Both the position numbers and the translations under genes were made by a program. Below are positions 47,946-54,974 of a stretch of 54,995 bases of DNA, in pieces. Source of the DNA: a virus; IMG/VR virus record IMGVR_UViG_3300031240_000008, positions 1-54,995 of that record; one strand, 5' to 3'. The stretch's first letter is position 1; the number at the start of each line of letters is the position of its first letter. The notes under the pieces are model-generated. The model made no database searches. It saw nothing but the letters and a program-made list of their open reading frames with translations, and was not told the DNA's origin.

Positions 47946-48016
47946 AGTTCCCAACTGGATTCGAACCAATGTAGGAGGATTTGCAATCCTCAGCCTAGCC
48001 ACTCGACCATGGAAAC
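47946..48016 (-). tRNA. tRNA-Cys (GCA)
   Basis: 71 nt; acceptor GTTTCCA/TGGGAAC, arm GAGGA-TTGCAAA-TCCTC, T-loop TTCGAAT. D-arm weakly paired. Confidence 0.82.
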
Positions 48017-48032
48017 TTATTTTCATTACTTG

Positions 48033-48107
48033 AGCACATGATAGGATTCGAACCTATGGTTGTACAGTTTTGCAGACTGCTGCTTTGGACCACTCAGCCA
48101 CATGTGC
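48033..48107 (-). tRNA. tRNA-Cys (GCA)
   Basis: 75 nt; acceptor GCACATG/CATGTGC, arm GCAGT-CTGCAAA-ACTGT. First tRNA after attenuator 1. Confidence 0.87.
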
Positions 48108-48113
48108 ATTAAA

Positions 48114-48141
48114 AAAGCCCACCTTGTTGGAGATGGGCTTT
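48114..48141 (-). terminator. attenuator 1 terminator
   Basis: 11-bp stem: coding-strand 5' arm AAAGCCCATCT, 6-nt loop, 3' arm AGGTGGGCTTT, then T-run. Eight bases of the 5' arm (48132-48139) can instead pair perfectly with the end of the leader ORF (48172-48179), so termination and antitermination structures are mutually exclusive. Confidence 0.9.
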
Positions 48142-48160
48142 CATGTTTAAGTATCATAAC

Positions 48161-48235
48161 TTAACAAGCATAGCCCATCCTGTCTAGCACTAGACATAAC
48201 AATAAAAGGACTGATGTGTTGTTAATGTTTTTCAT
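48161..48235 (-). CDS. tRNA-operon leader peptide 1
   Basis: 24 codons: MKNINNTSVLLLLCLVLD then RMGYAC. It reads L-L-L-L-C-L-V-L, matching the isotypes Cys, Val and Leu of the tRNAs downstream. Leu codons are CTT, TTA, TTG, TTA, CTA and CTA, i.e. those read by the phage's AAG, TAA, CAA and TAG tRNAs. A 5-bp hairpin (48182-48195) lies over the Leu-Val-Leu-Asp codons. A classic attenuator sensor. Confidence 0.8.
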   Translation of the reverse strand: MKNINNTSVLLLLCLVLDRMGYAC

Positions 48236-48279
48236 TTTGTTTTTCTTATCGAATTTCTTCGTTGTTTAATAAATATAAG

Positions 48280-48311
48280 CAAAGGTACTAAAAGTTTTGG
48301 TAATTGTCAAG
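48280..48311 (-). promoter_or_regulatory. Bacteroidetes-type promoter (tRNA operon 1)
   Basis: TACCTTTG (48280-48287) and CTTG (48308-48311), 20-nt spacer; about 45 nt before the leader peptide. Confidence 0.9.
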
Positions 48312-48330
48312 TTTTTTGTTGTTTATTTTG

Positions 48331-48339
48331 ATATTTATG
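48331..48339 (+). promoter_or_regulatory. TATTTAT motif, putative late promoter
   Basis: ATATTTATG, one base short of the full TATTTATA box, 12 nt before the ATG at 48352. Confidence 0.45.
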
Positions 48340-48351
48340 ATAAAATAAGTC

Positions 48352-48921
48352 ATGATCAAAGAACTTCTTAGGAAATATTTATTGGAATATGCTATTACTG
48401 AGGCTGAACCCACTGGTCATTTTGGTGATAGAGTTAACGAAGTTATTAACAATATAGTGTCAATTCAAATTCCTCCTACTGCTTATTTACCCAATATTCC
48501 TAAAGAAAAACAAGACGCTTGGATTATAAGTCAGATACAAACACAACTTAGAAATAAAATTAATGCTGTAAAAGAAAAACAATACCCAGAAGGTAATTCT
48601 GGAATTTGTGTCTTGGTTCCTTTAGGTCTTATAAAAATACAACCAATGAATGGTGTTGCATCAAATATTATAGTAACAGCAAAAAGAACAGAAGGATTAA
48701 TGAGTGGATTTAATTATTATATAGCAATTTATGATAATCGTATGCCATCTATCGTATTAGCTGACCCTAAGAATCCAAATAATTCATCGCCTGGTAATCA
48801 ATTGTTAGCTCATATGAATAACAATATTAAAAGAGGGGATAATGTTAATAAAGCTAAATCTTTCGTTGATAAAAGCTTTATGAATAATATTGTTGTTAAT
48901 ATGAGAGACTTTAAAGCTTAA
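48352..48921 (+). CDS. putative packaged protein
   Basis: 189 aa. N-terminus MIKELLRKYLLEYAITEAEP is an amphipathic helix ending in ITE|A, like T4 internal-protein targeting sequences cleaved by the prohead protease. Body includes GHFGDRVNEVINNIV and VLVPLGLIKI; function unknown. Plus strand; its stop overlaps the 48918 gene's stop. Confidence 0.65.
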   Translation: MIKELLRKYLLEYAITEAEPTGHFGDRVNEVINNIVSIQIPPTAYLPNIPKEKQDAWIISQIQTQLRNKINAVKEKQYPEGNSGICVLVPLGLIKIQPMNGVASNIIVTAKRTEGLMSGFNYYIAIYDNRMPSIVLADPKNPNNSSPGNQLLAHMNNNIKRGDNVNKAKSFVDKSFMNNIVVNMRDFKA

Positions 48922-49217
48922 TACTTATAAGCCCAATCATCATTCCAATAATCATCATTCCCAACAAATTCAATATAAACACGTATATTATTCTTATGCT
49001 TCTTAACAGTAAATTGTTTAACTTCTCCTGTGTTAGCTTTTACGATTTGTTCAGCTTCATCAAGATTAAGTGTAGTTAAATTTCCATTATAAAACGTGAT
49101 AATGGCATCAACTGGCTCATTTGTCTTGTTATTGATAATACTATTAACCTTAAACGAGCTAACACCATATTTAGCTACCAAAGCTAAAAAAAGACCAGTT
49201 AAATTTACGTTTTTCAT
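48918..49217 (-). CDS. hypothetical protein
   Basis: 99 aa. Hydrophobic N-terminus (MKNVNLTGLFLALVAKYG), aromatic C-terminus (DDYWNDDWAYKY). Own promoter at 49240. Unknown. Confidence 0.65.
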   Translation of the reverse strand: MKNVNLTGLFLALVAKYGVSSFKVNSIINNKTNEPVDAIITFYNGNLTTLNLDEAEQIVKANTGEVKQFTVKKHKNNIRVYIEFVGNDDYWNDDWAYKY

Positions 49218-49239
49218 AGTATTATTTTTGATTACGAAG

Positions 49240-49271
49240 CAAAGGTAGGTAAATATTTCAATATTTCCAAA
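49240..49271 (-). promoter_or_regulatory. Bacteroidetes-type promoter
   Basis: TACCTTTG (49240-49247) and TTTG (49268-49271), 20-nt spacer; overlaps the late-type box of the divergent gene. Confidence 0.85.
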
Positions 49272-49279
49272 TATTTATA
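49272..49279 (+). promoter_or_regulatory. TATTTATA motif, putative late promoter
   Basis: 10 nt before the ATG of the ADP-ribosyltransferase gene. Confidence 0.6.
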
Positions 49280-49289
49280 TGTGAATCTT

Positions 49290-50048
49290 ATGAAAATTCT
49301 AGAAATCTATAAAAATCTACTAATTGAAGCTGAAGTCGAAGCTTGTGTCAAAAAATTTGGTCATGAACTATTCGGACATGAATTAGGTGGAACTGAGGCT
49401 AATACAGGTATTGAAAATTCATATGTTAGAGATATTTCAGACTTCACAGATAACAAATATGGTGAAGAAATAACTCCAGAATTTGTACGTGCTGTTAAAA
49501 CACTTAGTGGTTGTATGAAACAATACCCAGAAGTCCTTATTCCAGAGAAAACAAAGGTTTATAGAGGTTTAACTATTCCAGTTAAATACTTTATAGAAAA
49601 AGGTCAACCAATTGATTTCAAAGGGTCATTTTCATACATTTATAAAGCAAGGAACCAAGTTCAAAGCTGGACCAATAACTTCGATGCAGCTTCTACATTT
49701 GGCAACCACGATACACTTAATGAAGTGGCTAGAAGTATCAACTTCAGTGATTATAATACCCCAGAAGCAAGAAAAGAGCTATTACATGACATGATTAACG
49801 AAGAATTGAGAATGGCTTTCGTTTTAGAATATACTACCAATTCCAAGGAATTTATTTTCAAATCAAAATACTTCAAAATGTTATCAATGGCCCATCATGA
49901 AGATGAGCTTATAAGAATTGATAACAAGCCAATTAAAGTTTTAGCTAAATTCAATGATCATTCCGATGTATTTTTAACTGGTAAGGGTCTTACACTACTT
50001 AAGTATATTAATCAAGCAATACTAGAATCAAGAGACTTGACTAGATAA
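49290..50048 (+). CDS. ADP-ribosyltransferase-like packaged protein
   Basis: 252 aa from ATG 49290 (a GTG at 49281 is in frame). First residues MKILEIYKNLLIEAEVEA give a T4-type targeting helix with LIE|A. The body has R-S-E-type ART features: VYRGLTIPVKYF (Arg), SWTNNFDAASTF (STS-like), and HHEDELIRI (ExE). T4 Alt is a packaged ART of the same design that modifies RNA polymerase. Target here unknown. Confidence 0.75.
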   Translation: MKILEIYKNLLIEAEVEACVKKFGHELFGHELGGTEANTGIENSYVRDISDFTDNKYGEEITPEFVRAVKTLSGCMKQYPEVLIPEKTKVYRGLTIPVKYFIEKGQPIDFKGSFSYIYKARNQVQSWTNNFDAASTFGNHDTLNEVARSINFSDYNTPEARKELLHDMINEELRMAFVLEYTTNSKEFIFKSKYFKMLSMAHHEDELIRIDNKPIKVLAKFNDHSDVFLTGKGLTLLKYINQAILESRDLTR

Positions 50049-50073
50049 TAATTTTTCATTATTATTGTAAATC

Positions 50074-50397
50074 ATGGGATACGTATATCTATTTCTGGAA
50101 GTTGATAATGAAGGAGTTGAAACCTATAAGATAGGTATTACCAAGAATGATCCTAATAAGCGTATCAAGCAATTACAAACAGGAAACCCAAGAAAAATCA
50201 GTCTTATTAAATTCTATCAATCAGAAAATTATTTAAAGGTTGAGAGATGGCTTCATAAGAAATACTTCATTAAAACAGAAGCTGAAAATGAATGGCGTAG
50301 TCTTAGTGATGAAGAAATTTTTTCATTTCATGAGGATTGTAAAAAATCCGATGAAATAATTACCATGATGTTAAAGGAAAATCATTTTTACAAATAA
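50074..50397 (+). CDS. GIY-YIG nuclease (T5orf172-type)
   Basis: 107 aa. MGYVYLFLEV...YKIGITKNDPNKRIKQLQTGNP is the T5orf172/MUG113 version of GIY-YIG (YVYxxxxxxYKIGxT). Alone on the plus strand, convergent with 50398. Mobile nuclease or repair enzyme. Confidence 0.82.
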   Translation: MGYVYLFLEVDNEGVETYKIGITKNDPNKRIKQLQTGNPRKISLIKFYQSENYLKVERWLHKKYFIKTEAENEWRSLSDEEIFSFHEDCKKSDEIITMMLKENHFYK

Positions 50398-50604
50398 TTA
50401 AGCTGATCCATAACGATATGATGCCCAACAATCGTACTCATCATTCCAGAAAAACCCAAGAGTATCTAATTCGTCTTTATCTTCTTGAGAGACTTCATCT
50501 TGTGTAACACCCATTATCATTAAAACATCATGTTCACAATGTGTTGGACAAGTTTCATCTTTATATTTCAAAAATATAGTTAATCCTTTAATAAGATTTT
50601 TCAT
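50398..50604 (-). CDS. small hypothetical protein
   Basis: 68 aa from ATG 50604 (MKNLIKGLTIFLKYKDE), acidic end. Not recognised. Last gene of the 53585-50398 operon. Confidence 0.6.
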   Translation of the reverse strand: MKNLIKGLTIFLKYKDETCPTHCEHDVLMIMGVTQDEVSQEDKDELDTLGFFWNDEYDCWASYRYGSA

Positions 50605-50605
50605 A

Positions 50606-51115
50606 TTATTTAGCAATTAATTCGTAATACATTTTTAAGAATTTTCTCTTAGCTTTTTTCTGAGACCAACATTTGAATTTCTTGTTGTTATGATTAACAA
50701 GATTATCCCACTCCAAATGAATCATTATCTTATCAATCTTTTTAACTTCTTTATCAAAAGGATATTGAATCTTAAACTTATCTGCAATGGCAGTCATTAA
50801 AATACCTTCGAATTTTTTGTATTCTGGCATTCTAGCTTTGATAGGGCTAGGCATATCTAGAATAAACGCTTCAGTACTATCATGTAAAAGAGTTGCCAGC
50901 TTATTTTTCTTTTTAGCCATTCGAGCTGCTAATACACTGTGTTGTGCAACAGAATAATGTCTATTTAGATGGCCAGCAAATCTAGGTTGTGCTGCTAACG
51001 CATGTGCTATGTCTTCAATACAAAACATATCTGGTTCTGGACTAAAAACGTTCATGAAAATACCAGAATTAGTTCTGATACAATCTTTAGGTATGTCTTC
51101 TATTTTCATATTCAT
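50606..51115 (-). CDS. HD-domain phosphohydrolase (YfbR-like)
   Basis: 169 aa. RHYSVAQHSVLAARM (H), ATLLHDSTEAFILDMPSPIK (HD) and a distal D fit YfbR/HD 5'-nucleotidases that dephosphorylate dNMPs. Probably adjusts nucleotide pools with the dCMP deaminase and MazG-like protein. Confidence 0.85.
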   Translation of the reverse strand: MNMKIEDIPKDCIRTNSGIFMNVFSPEPDMFCIEDIAHALAAQPRFAGHLNRHYSVAQHSVLAARMAKKKNKLATLLHDSTEAFILDMPSPIKARMPEYKKFEGILMTAIADKFKIQYPFDKEVKKIDKIMIHLEWDNLVNHNNKKFKCWSQKKAKRKFLKMYYELIAK

Positions 51116-51119
51116 AGCT

Positions 51120-52142
51120 TTAATTTTTAGGGGTCTTCAAATATAATTCAAAATCTTCATATATGTCTTCAACACTGGTACTGATGATATAATCATCATA
51201 AGATTCATTTGGAAAGATACTACTCATGACTTTTTTAAAACCAGTCATAGCATCACCAAGTTCTTTATCTTTGATATTGTATTTACGCATTACATCACCA
51301 CCATTGAACTTAGATTTAATATAGAGTTTTTTACACTCTTCATATTCAAGTCTTCTAATTTCAGATATTACTCTTGCTTCTGGGAAATGATCATCAATAT
51401 CATTTATATAAGCACTTTTTTTATCCAAATAAGTATCCTTAAATTCGTACTTGTGTTGATCATCTGCAACGTTCTTATCCATCCATTCAAGAAATGACAT
51501 ATAAGATTTACGTTTCAAGTTTCTATCTCTATTGATCTTATTTAATTTATTTAATTGAAACATCTCCCAATTGAAATAAGGGCTTGTTGCTATATATGCA
51601 AAGATATCTTCTAATTCATCAAAGCCAGCTTCCCATCTTTCATAAGATAATCCAAGAAATTCGAAGATAGTTCTATAATCTTTTGAGATAGGAATACGAC
51701 CAATATTCATTCCTCTGTAATAGTGTTCATACCAAAGACCTTCTTGACCATATTTTAATCCGAAGCCTTGTGCTATTCTACCAATGAAATTTCCTAAATC
51801 ATTATAAGACAAATACATTTCATTTGAATCGAAATGCTCTGGTGCAAGAGTAATAAGATCAATTTGCAATTCTTTGTAATCAAAAGAATAACAATTTCCA
51901 TTGTGAAATATTTCAGTTGGATTAAATGTTTCTGTTATGTAATCATGTACATTACGATTAAAATCATCCATTGAAACGATTAAATCTGCATCACCAAATG
52001 ATTTCTTATTTCGATAAAATAAAGGCATAGCAACACGCTTAAAGTCTTTCTTTAAGATATCAATAAGCTCCTTGCTGATTTCATCGAATTCAGCTCGTTC
52101 ATATCTACGTGTATGTGCTTTTTTTAGTGCTAATCCACCCAT
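51120..52142 (-). CDS. nucleotidyltransferase-fold protein
   Basis: 340 aa. RNKKSFGDADLIVSMDD followed by YSFDYKELQIDLITLAP gives a DxD...D pattern of the nucleotidyltransferase fold. The C-terminal half is helical and charged. Resembles large phage enzymes of unknown substrate; tRNA nucleotidyltransferase is one option but the fit is weak. Confidence 0.65.
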   Translation of the reverse strand: MGGLALKKAHTRRYERAEFDEISKELIDILKKDFKRVAMPLFYRNKKSFGDADLIVSMDDFNRNVHDYITETFNPTEIFHNGNCYSFDYKELQIDLITLAPEHFDSNEMYLSYNDLGNFIGRIAQGFGLKYGQEGLWYEHYYRGMNIGRIPISKDYRTIFEFLGLSYERWEAGFDELEDIFAYIATSPYFNWEMFQLNKLNKINRDRNLKRKSYMSFLEWMDKNVADDQHKYEFKDTYLDKKSAYINDIDDHFPEARVISEIRRLEYEECKKLYIKSKFNGGDVMRKYNIKDKELGDAMTGFKKVMSSIFPNESYDDYIISTSVEDIYEDFELYLKTPKN

Positions 52143-52163
52143 GTTTATTATTTTAAAATAATT

Positions 52164-52367
52164 TTATTTTCCGTCTTCTACAAATATTTTACCTGAATAA
52201 CTATCCTTAGTTTTATAGAAATCTCGTCCAATATAAAACTCCTTCATCTTTTTCAAATCAACATCAACTAAAGGAAATAAAGCAGTAAACCAATCATTGT
52301 TCACACCATGAAACGTAATTTCAATTACGTTATCACTATATTTCGATGTGGTTAAATTAATGATCAT
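52164..52367 (-). CDS. small hypothetical protein
   Basis: 67 aa, beta-rich (MIINLTTSKYSDNVIEITFH). ATGA overlap with the next gene. Unknown. Confidence 0.6.
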   Translation of the reverse strand: MIINLTTSKYSDNVIEITFHGVNNDWFTALFPLVDVDLKKMKEFYIGRDFYKTKDSYSGKIFVEDGK

Positions 52368-52600
52368 AGTACTTTAATTTCAGTTATACTATCAAATGTT
52401 TTAGATGCTCCATTGGTAAATTTAACCAAATATGTTTTCCAATTCTGACTTTCACCCCACCAATCATTTTCAGCTGTATCTGGAGTAATTTGTCTTGAAT
52501 GACTTTCTGATATAACTTCTTTGATTTCAAGTTCTACTTCAACTTTAAGATCAGTCATAACCCTCATCTTTTTACCTACTAATAATTGCAATACATCCAT
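52364..52600 (-). CDS. small hypothetical protein
   Basis: 78 aa, beta-rich with SMALL-barrel-like spacing (MRVMTDLKVEVELEIKEVI). Unknown. Confidence 0.6.
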   Translation of the reverse strand: MDVLQLLVGKKMRVMTDLKVEVELEIKEVISESHSRQITPDTAENDWWGESQNWKTYLVKFTNGASKTFDSITEIKVL

Positions 52601-52604
52601 GTTA

Positions 52605-53054
52605 TTAGTCTTTAGTTACTAGTTCAAATCTTGACGGATGGCACCAGTGAATTTTATCACCATCTGGTAATTCTTGTTTCGTTTCCCAGCTCCTTACATA
52701 ATTTAATTCTGATACAAGACCAACATCTAAGTGTTGATTACCTTGACTATCCAGTATTATTTGTTTAATTGGATATATTTTATCCAATTCAAGTGCTGGT
52801 GCTTTATCATTTCCAGTCAATGGAGCAACATTGATTGCTTTAGCTTCTGATCCCTCTGTAAAAATTGTTTTCATTTTTGTTTCTGTTTCATAATGTGATT
52901 TAAATCGTTTTATTTCTTCATCAGTAAGATCACTCCCTTCCCAATCAAGTATTCCTAACATTTTATCAATATCCCATTGTTGTTGACCTGGTAATTTGAA
53001 GAAATTCTTGGGACGTAAGAATGATAATTCAAACATTTCTTTTTCAGTTTTCAT
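52605..53054 (-). CDS. hypothetical protein
   Basis: 149 aa soluble. N-terminal FELSFLRPKNFFKLPGQQQW and C-terminal IHWCHPSRFELV. No domain recognised. Confidence 0.65.
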   Translation of the reverse strand: MKTEKEMFELSFLRPKNFFKLPGQQQWDIDKMLGILDWEGSDLTDEEIKRFKSHYETETKMKTIFTEGSEAKAINVAPLTGNDKAPALELDKIYPIKQIILDSQGNQHLDVGLVSELNYVRSWETKQELPDGDKIHWCHPSRFELVTKD

Positions 53055-53274
53055 TTATAACTTCTGATTTAATAGGTAAATTATTATTTGTATCGGCAAA
53101 AAATGATTTATCAAGCATTGGATATCTTTCAAGTATCTCTGATGCTTTTTGATTGAAGTTTGGAGATTTTTCAATCCATGCTCTATCCATTTTGTAATTC
53201 TTATCCGCTGGTATATTTCCCCAGATAAGTTCACAAACAAAACGCATTTGTTTATCAGTTAGTTTTTCCGTCAT
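53044..53274 (-). CDS. small hypothetical protein
   Basis: 76 aa helical (KLTDKQMRFVCELIWGNI), overlaps both neighbours. Unknown. Confidence 0.6.
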   Translation of the reverse strand: MTEKLTDKQMRFVCELIWGNIPADKNYKMDRAWIEKSPNFNQKASEILERYPMLDKSFFADTNNNLPIKSEVINEN

Positions 53275-53585
53275 TTAGCTGGTGTAAATACAAAATGAGG
53301 ATCAAAATTTTCATCTCTATCTGGAGAGCGATAAGCAACATTCCATCCATTTTTTCTAAAAAGAGGTTCAAAATCCAACCAATTTTTATTCAATAACTTA
53401 GTACTAGTCATTGAATCATCCAATTTAATAATTTCTGAGATAAGAGCTTTTTGTGTTATAGTAATAGATTTACCATAATAATTTTCTTTTAAAAGATTAT
53501 TGACAGCTTCAATAACAACGCTTGGAATAACATTTTCTATGTTATTTTTCAAATCTTTTGGACTAAGTGGTTTTACATCTGCCAT
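53271..53585 (-). CDS. hypothetical protein
   Basis: 104 aa from ATG 53585 (MADVKPLSPKDLKNNIENVI); a longer start at 53609 overlaps the -7 box. Helical N-terminus, then RKNGWNVAYRSPDRDENFDPHFVF at the end resembles winged-helix tails. First gene of the operon. Confidence 0.6.
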   Translation of the reverse strand: MADVKPLSPKDLKNNIENVIPSVVIEAVNNLLKENYYGKSITITQKALISEIIKLDDSMTSTKLLNKNWLDFEPLFRKNGWNVAYRSPDRDENFDPHFVFTPAK

Positions 53586-53606
53586 GTTTCTAAGCTTAAG
53601 TACAAA

Positions 53607-53638
53607 CAAAGGTACTGATAATAAATGAAATATGCAAG
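53607..53638 (-). promoter_or_regulatory. Bacteroidetes-type promoter
   Basis: TACCTTTG (53607-53614) and CTTG (53635), 20-nt spacer; fixes the 53585 start. Confidence 0.88.
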
Positions 53639-53642
53639 TTAA

Positions 53643-53882
53643 TTAACGTTTGCCTTCCTTGAAGGCTGATTTTGTCTTATCTGAAAATCTCTTTAAATCA
53701 CCAAGATTTATATGATATTGTTTTGCATATTCTTCAATAGCACCAATTAAATCACTTAATTCGCACATGATAAGAATCTTATCACATTGATCATATGCAT
53801 CGGTTAATTCTTCAAATTCTTCTCGTATCTTGGAGAATTCTCCAATTTCCCCTTTAGTTATTTCTCGTTTGTGGTATCCCAT
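53643..53882 (-). CDS. MazG-like pyrophosphohydrolase
   Basis: 79 aa. EFSKIREEFEELTDAYDQCD...LSDLIGAIEEYA gives the ExxE...D motif of MazG-type all-alpha NTP pyrophosphohydrolases; small single-domain version. Clears (p)ppGpp- or nucleotide-type substrates. Confidence 0.75.
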   Translation of the reverse strand: MGYHKREITKGEIGEFSKIREEFEELTDAYDQCDKILIMCELSDLIGAIEEYAKQYHINLGDLKRFSDKTKSAFKEGKR

Positions 53883-54417
53883 ATAATTTAATTAATGATG
53901 ATGTTCTAGGTTCAGCACAGCCAGTAGCATAAATCCAATCAAGAAATTCACAACTTCTGATACCATAACTTCCTAGCTCTTTGCCATGTATTTCAATGTC
54001 AAAACCAATATCAGTTGTTATAACCTTCAATCCTTCTTTAAAATATTGCTCATAAAAACTTAATGCCTTATCAACAATATTAGTAAGTTCTAATTGAGTT
54101 ACAACATCCGTTTTAATCAGTTCATTCTTCATGAAATACTTTGTATGAGTGAAGTCAAATGCTTCAAATCTAAAACATGGTGTAATGCTTTGAAATTGTC
54201 CTTTAGGTAAAAACCCCTTCAAGTATAAATACAAGAAAGATTGTTCGCCAGATGCTACCAAGCATTTATTGTTATGTTTAAGCTGGAAGGAAATACGATC
54301 ACTTGGTTTTGTGATATTATCGACCTGTTCTGAGACCGTCCATGGACTTTCTATCCTCTGGAATCCTCTAGCCTCATAAAAGTTAATGGAATCGTCTAAT
54401 AGCTTATAATTGATCAT
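53854..54417 (-). CDS. class II aminoacyl-tRNA synthetase-like protein
   Basis: 187 aa, only the catalytic core and no anticodon domain. ITPCFRFEAFD resembles motif 2 (FRxE), and GIRSCEFLDWIYATGCAEPRTS motif 3. It may be an amino-acid/adenylate enzyme or a tRNA-like regulator rather than a full synthetase. Confidence 0.65.
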   Translation of the reverse strand: MINYKLLDDSINFYEARGFQRIESPWTVSEQVDNITKPSDRISFQLKHNNKCLVASGEQSFLYLYLKGFLPKGQFQSITPCFRFEAFDFTHTKYFMKNELIKTDVVTQLELTNIVDKALSFYEQYFKEGLKVITTDIGFDIEIHGKELGSYGIRSCEFLDWIYATGCAEPRTSSLIKLYGIPQTRNN

Positions 54418-54938
54418 GTCGTGATTAATCCTTTCTTGATTAAATCATGAATGTATGTACTATGGAAGATATTTTTTTCATTTGCATAACCAATACTCAT
54501 GTGAAGACCCCAAAATGGTCGGCCAAGTCCTAATTCTGCTCGAATGCCGTGAAGCAATTCACGTTCATCTTGTGGAATATTCAACCACCAGATTCTATCA
54601 TCTGTTTTTGGATTTAAATCTAATGTAATTGGAATAATTTGTTTATCCCATTTAAGCTTTACAGCTTCCCATGTTGCATCAATCTGTTCAATGGTTTTTG
54701 TACCATTAATACTCAGGTCCTTGATACTATCATTAATGAATGAGATGTGACCACCACGAAGTGGTTTATTGAGAACAAGGTTGTATCGCTTATTAACGAA
54801 CCATGCGTAATAATCTGTTACATCACCATCAAGATGGACCATAGCCATTCGTTTCCACGATGACTGTACATTATGCTTCTTTGTCTTGTTCTCGACTTCA
54901 AATGCTATTTTACCCGTAAGTGTTATTTGGTCAGACAT
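54414..54938 (-). CDS. 2H phosphoesterase-like protein
   Basis: 174 aa. Two HxS motifs, GGHISFINDS (about residue 65) and LHMSIGYAN (about 150), suit the 2H phosphoesterase fold. Different from the 23062-23619 protein (HxT). Possible roles are RNA end processing or cyclic oligonucleotide hydrolysis. Promoter 4 nt before the ATG. Confidence 0.72.
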   Translation of the reverse strand: MSDQITLTGKIAFEVENKTKKHNVQSSWKRMAMVHLDGDVTDYYAWFVNKRYNLVLNKPLRGGHISFINDSIKDLSINGTKTIEQIDATWEAVKLKWDKQIIPITLDLNPKTDDRIWWLNIPQDERELLHGIRAELGLGRPFWGLHMSIGYANEKNIFHSTYIHDLIKKGLITT

Positions 54939-54942
54939 ATTA

Positions 54943-54974
54943 CAAAGGTACTAACTTTTTTTATGGTTTCCAAA
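54943..54974 (-). promoter_or_regulatory. Bacteroidetes-type promoter
   Basis: TACCTTTG (54943-54950) and TTTG (54971-54974), 20-nt spacer; 4 nt before the ATG. Confidence 0.9.

Noticed and set aside
50049-50070. A/T-only hairpin after the ADP-ribosyltransferase gene
   Set aside because: Stem is made of A-T pairs only and has no clear T-run; too weak to call a terminator.
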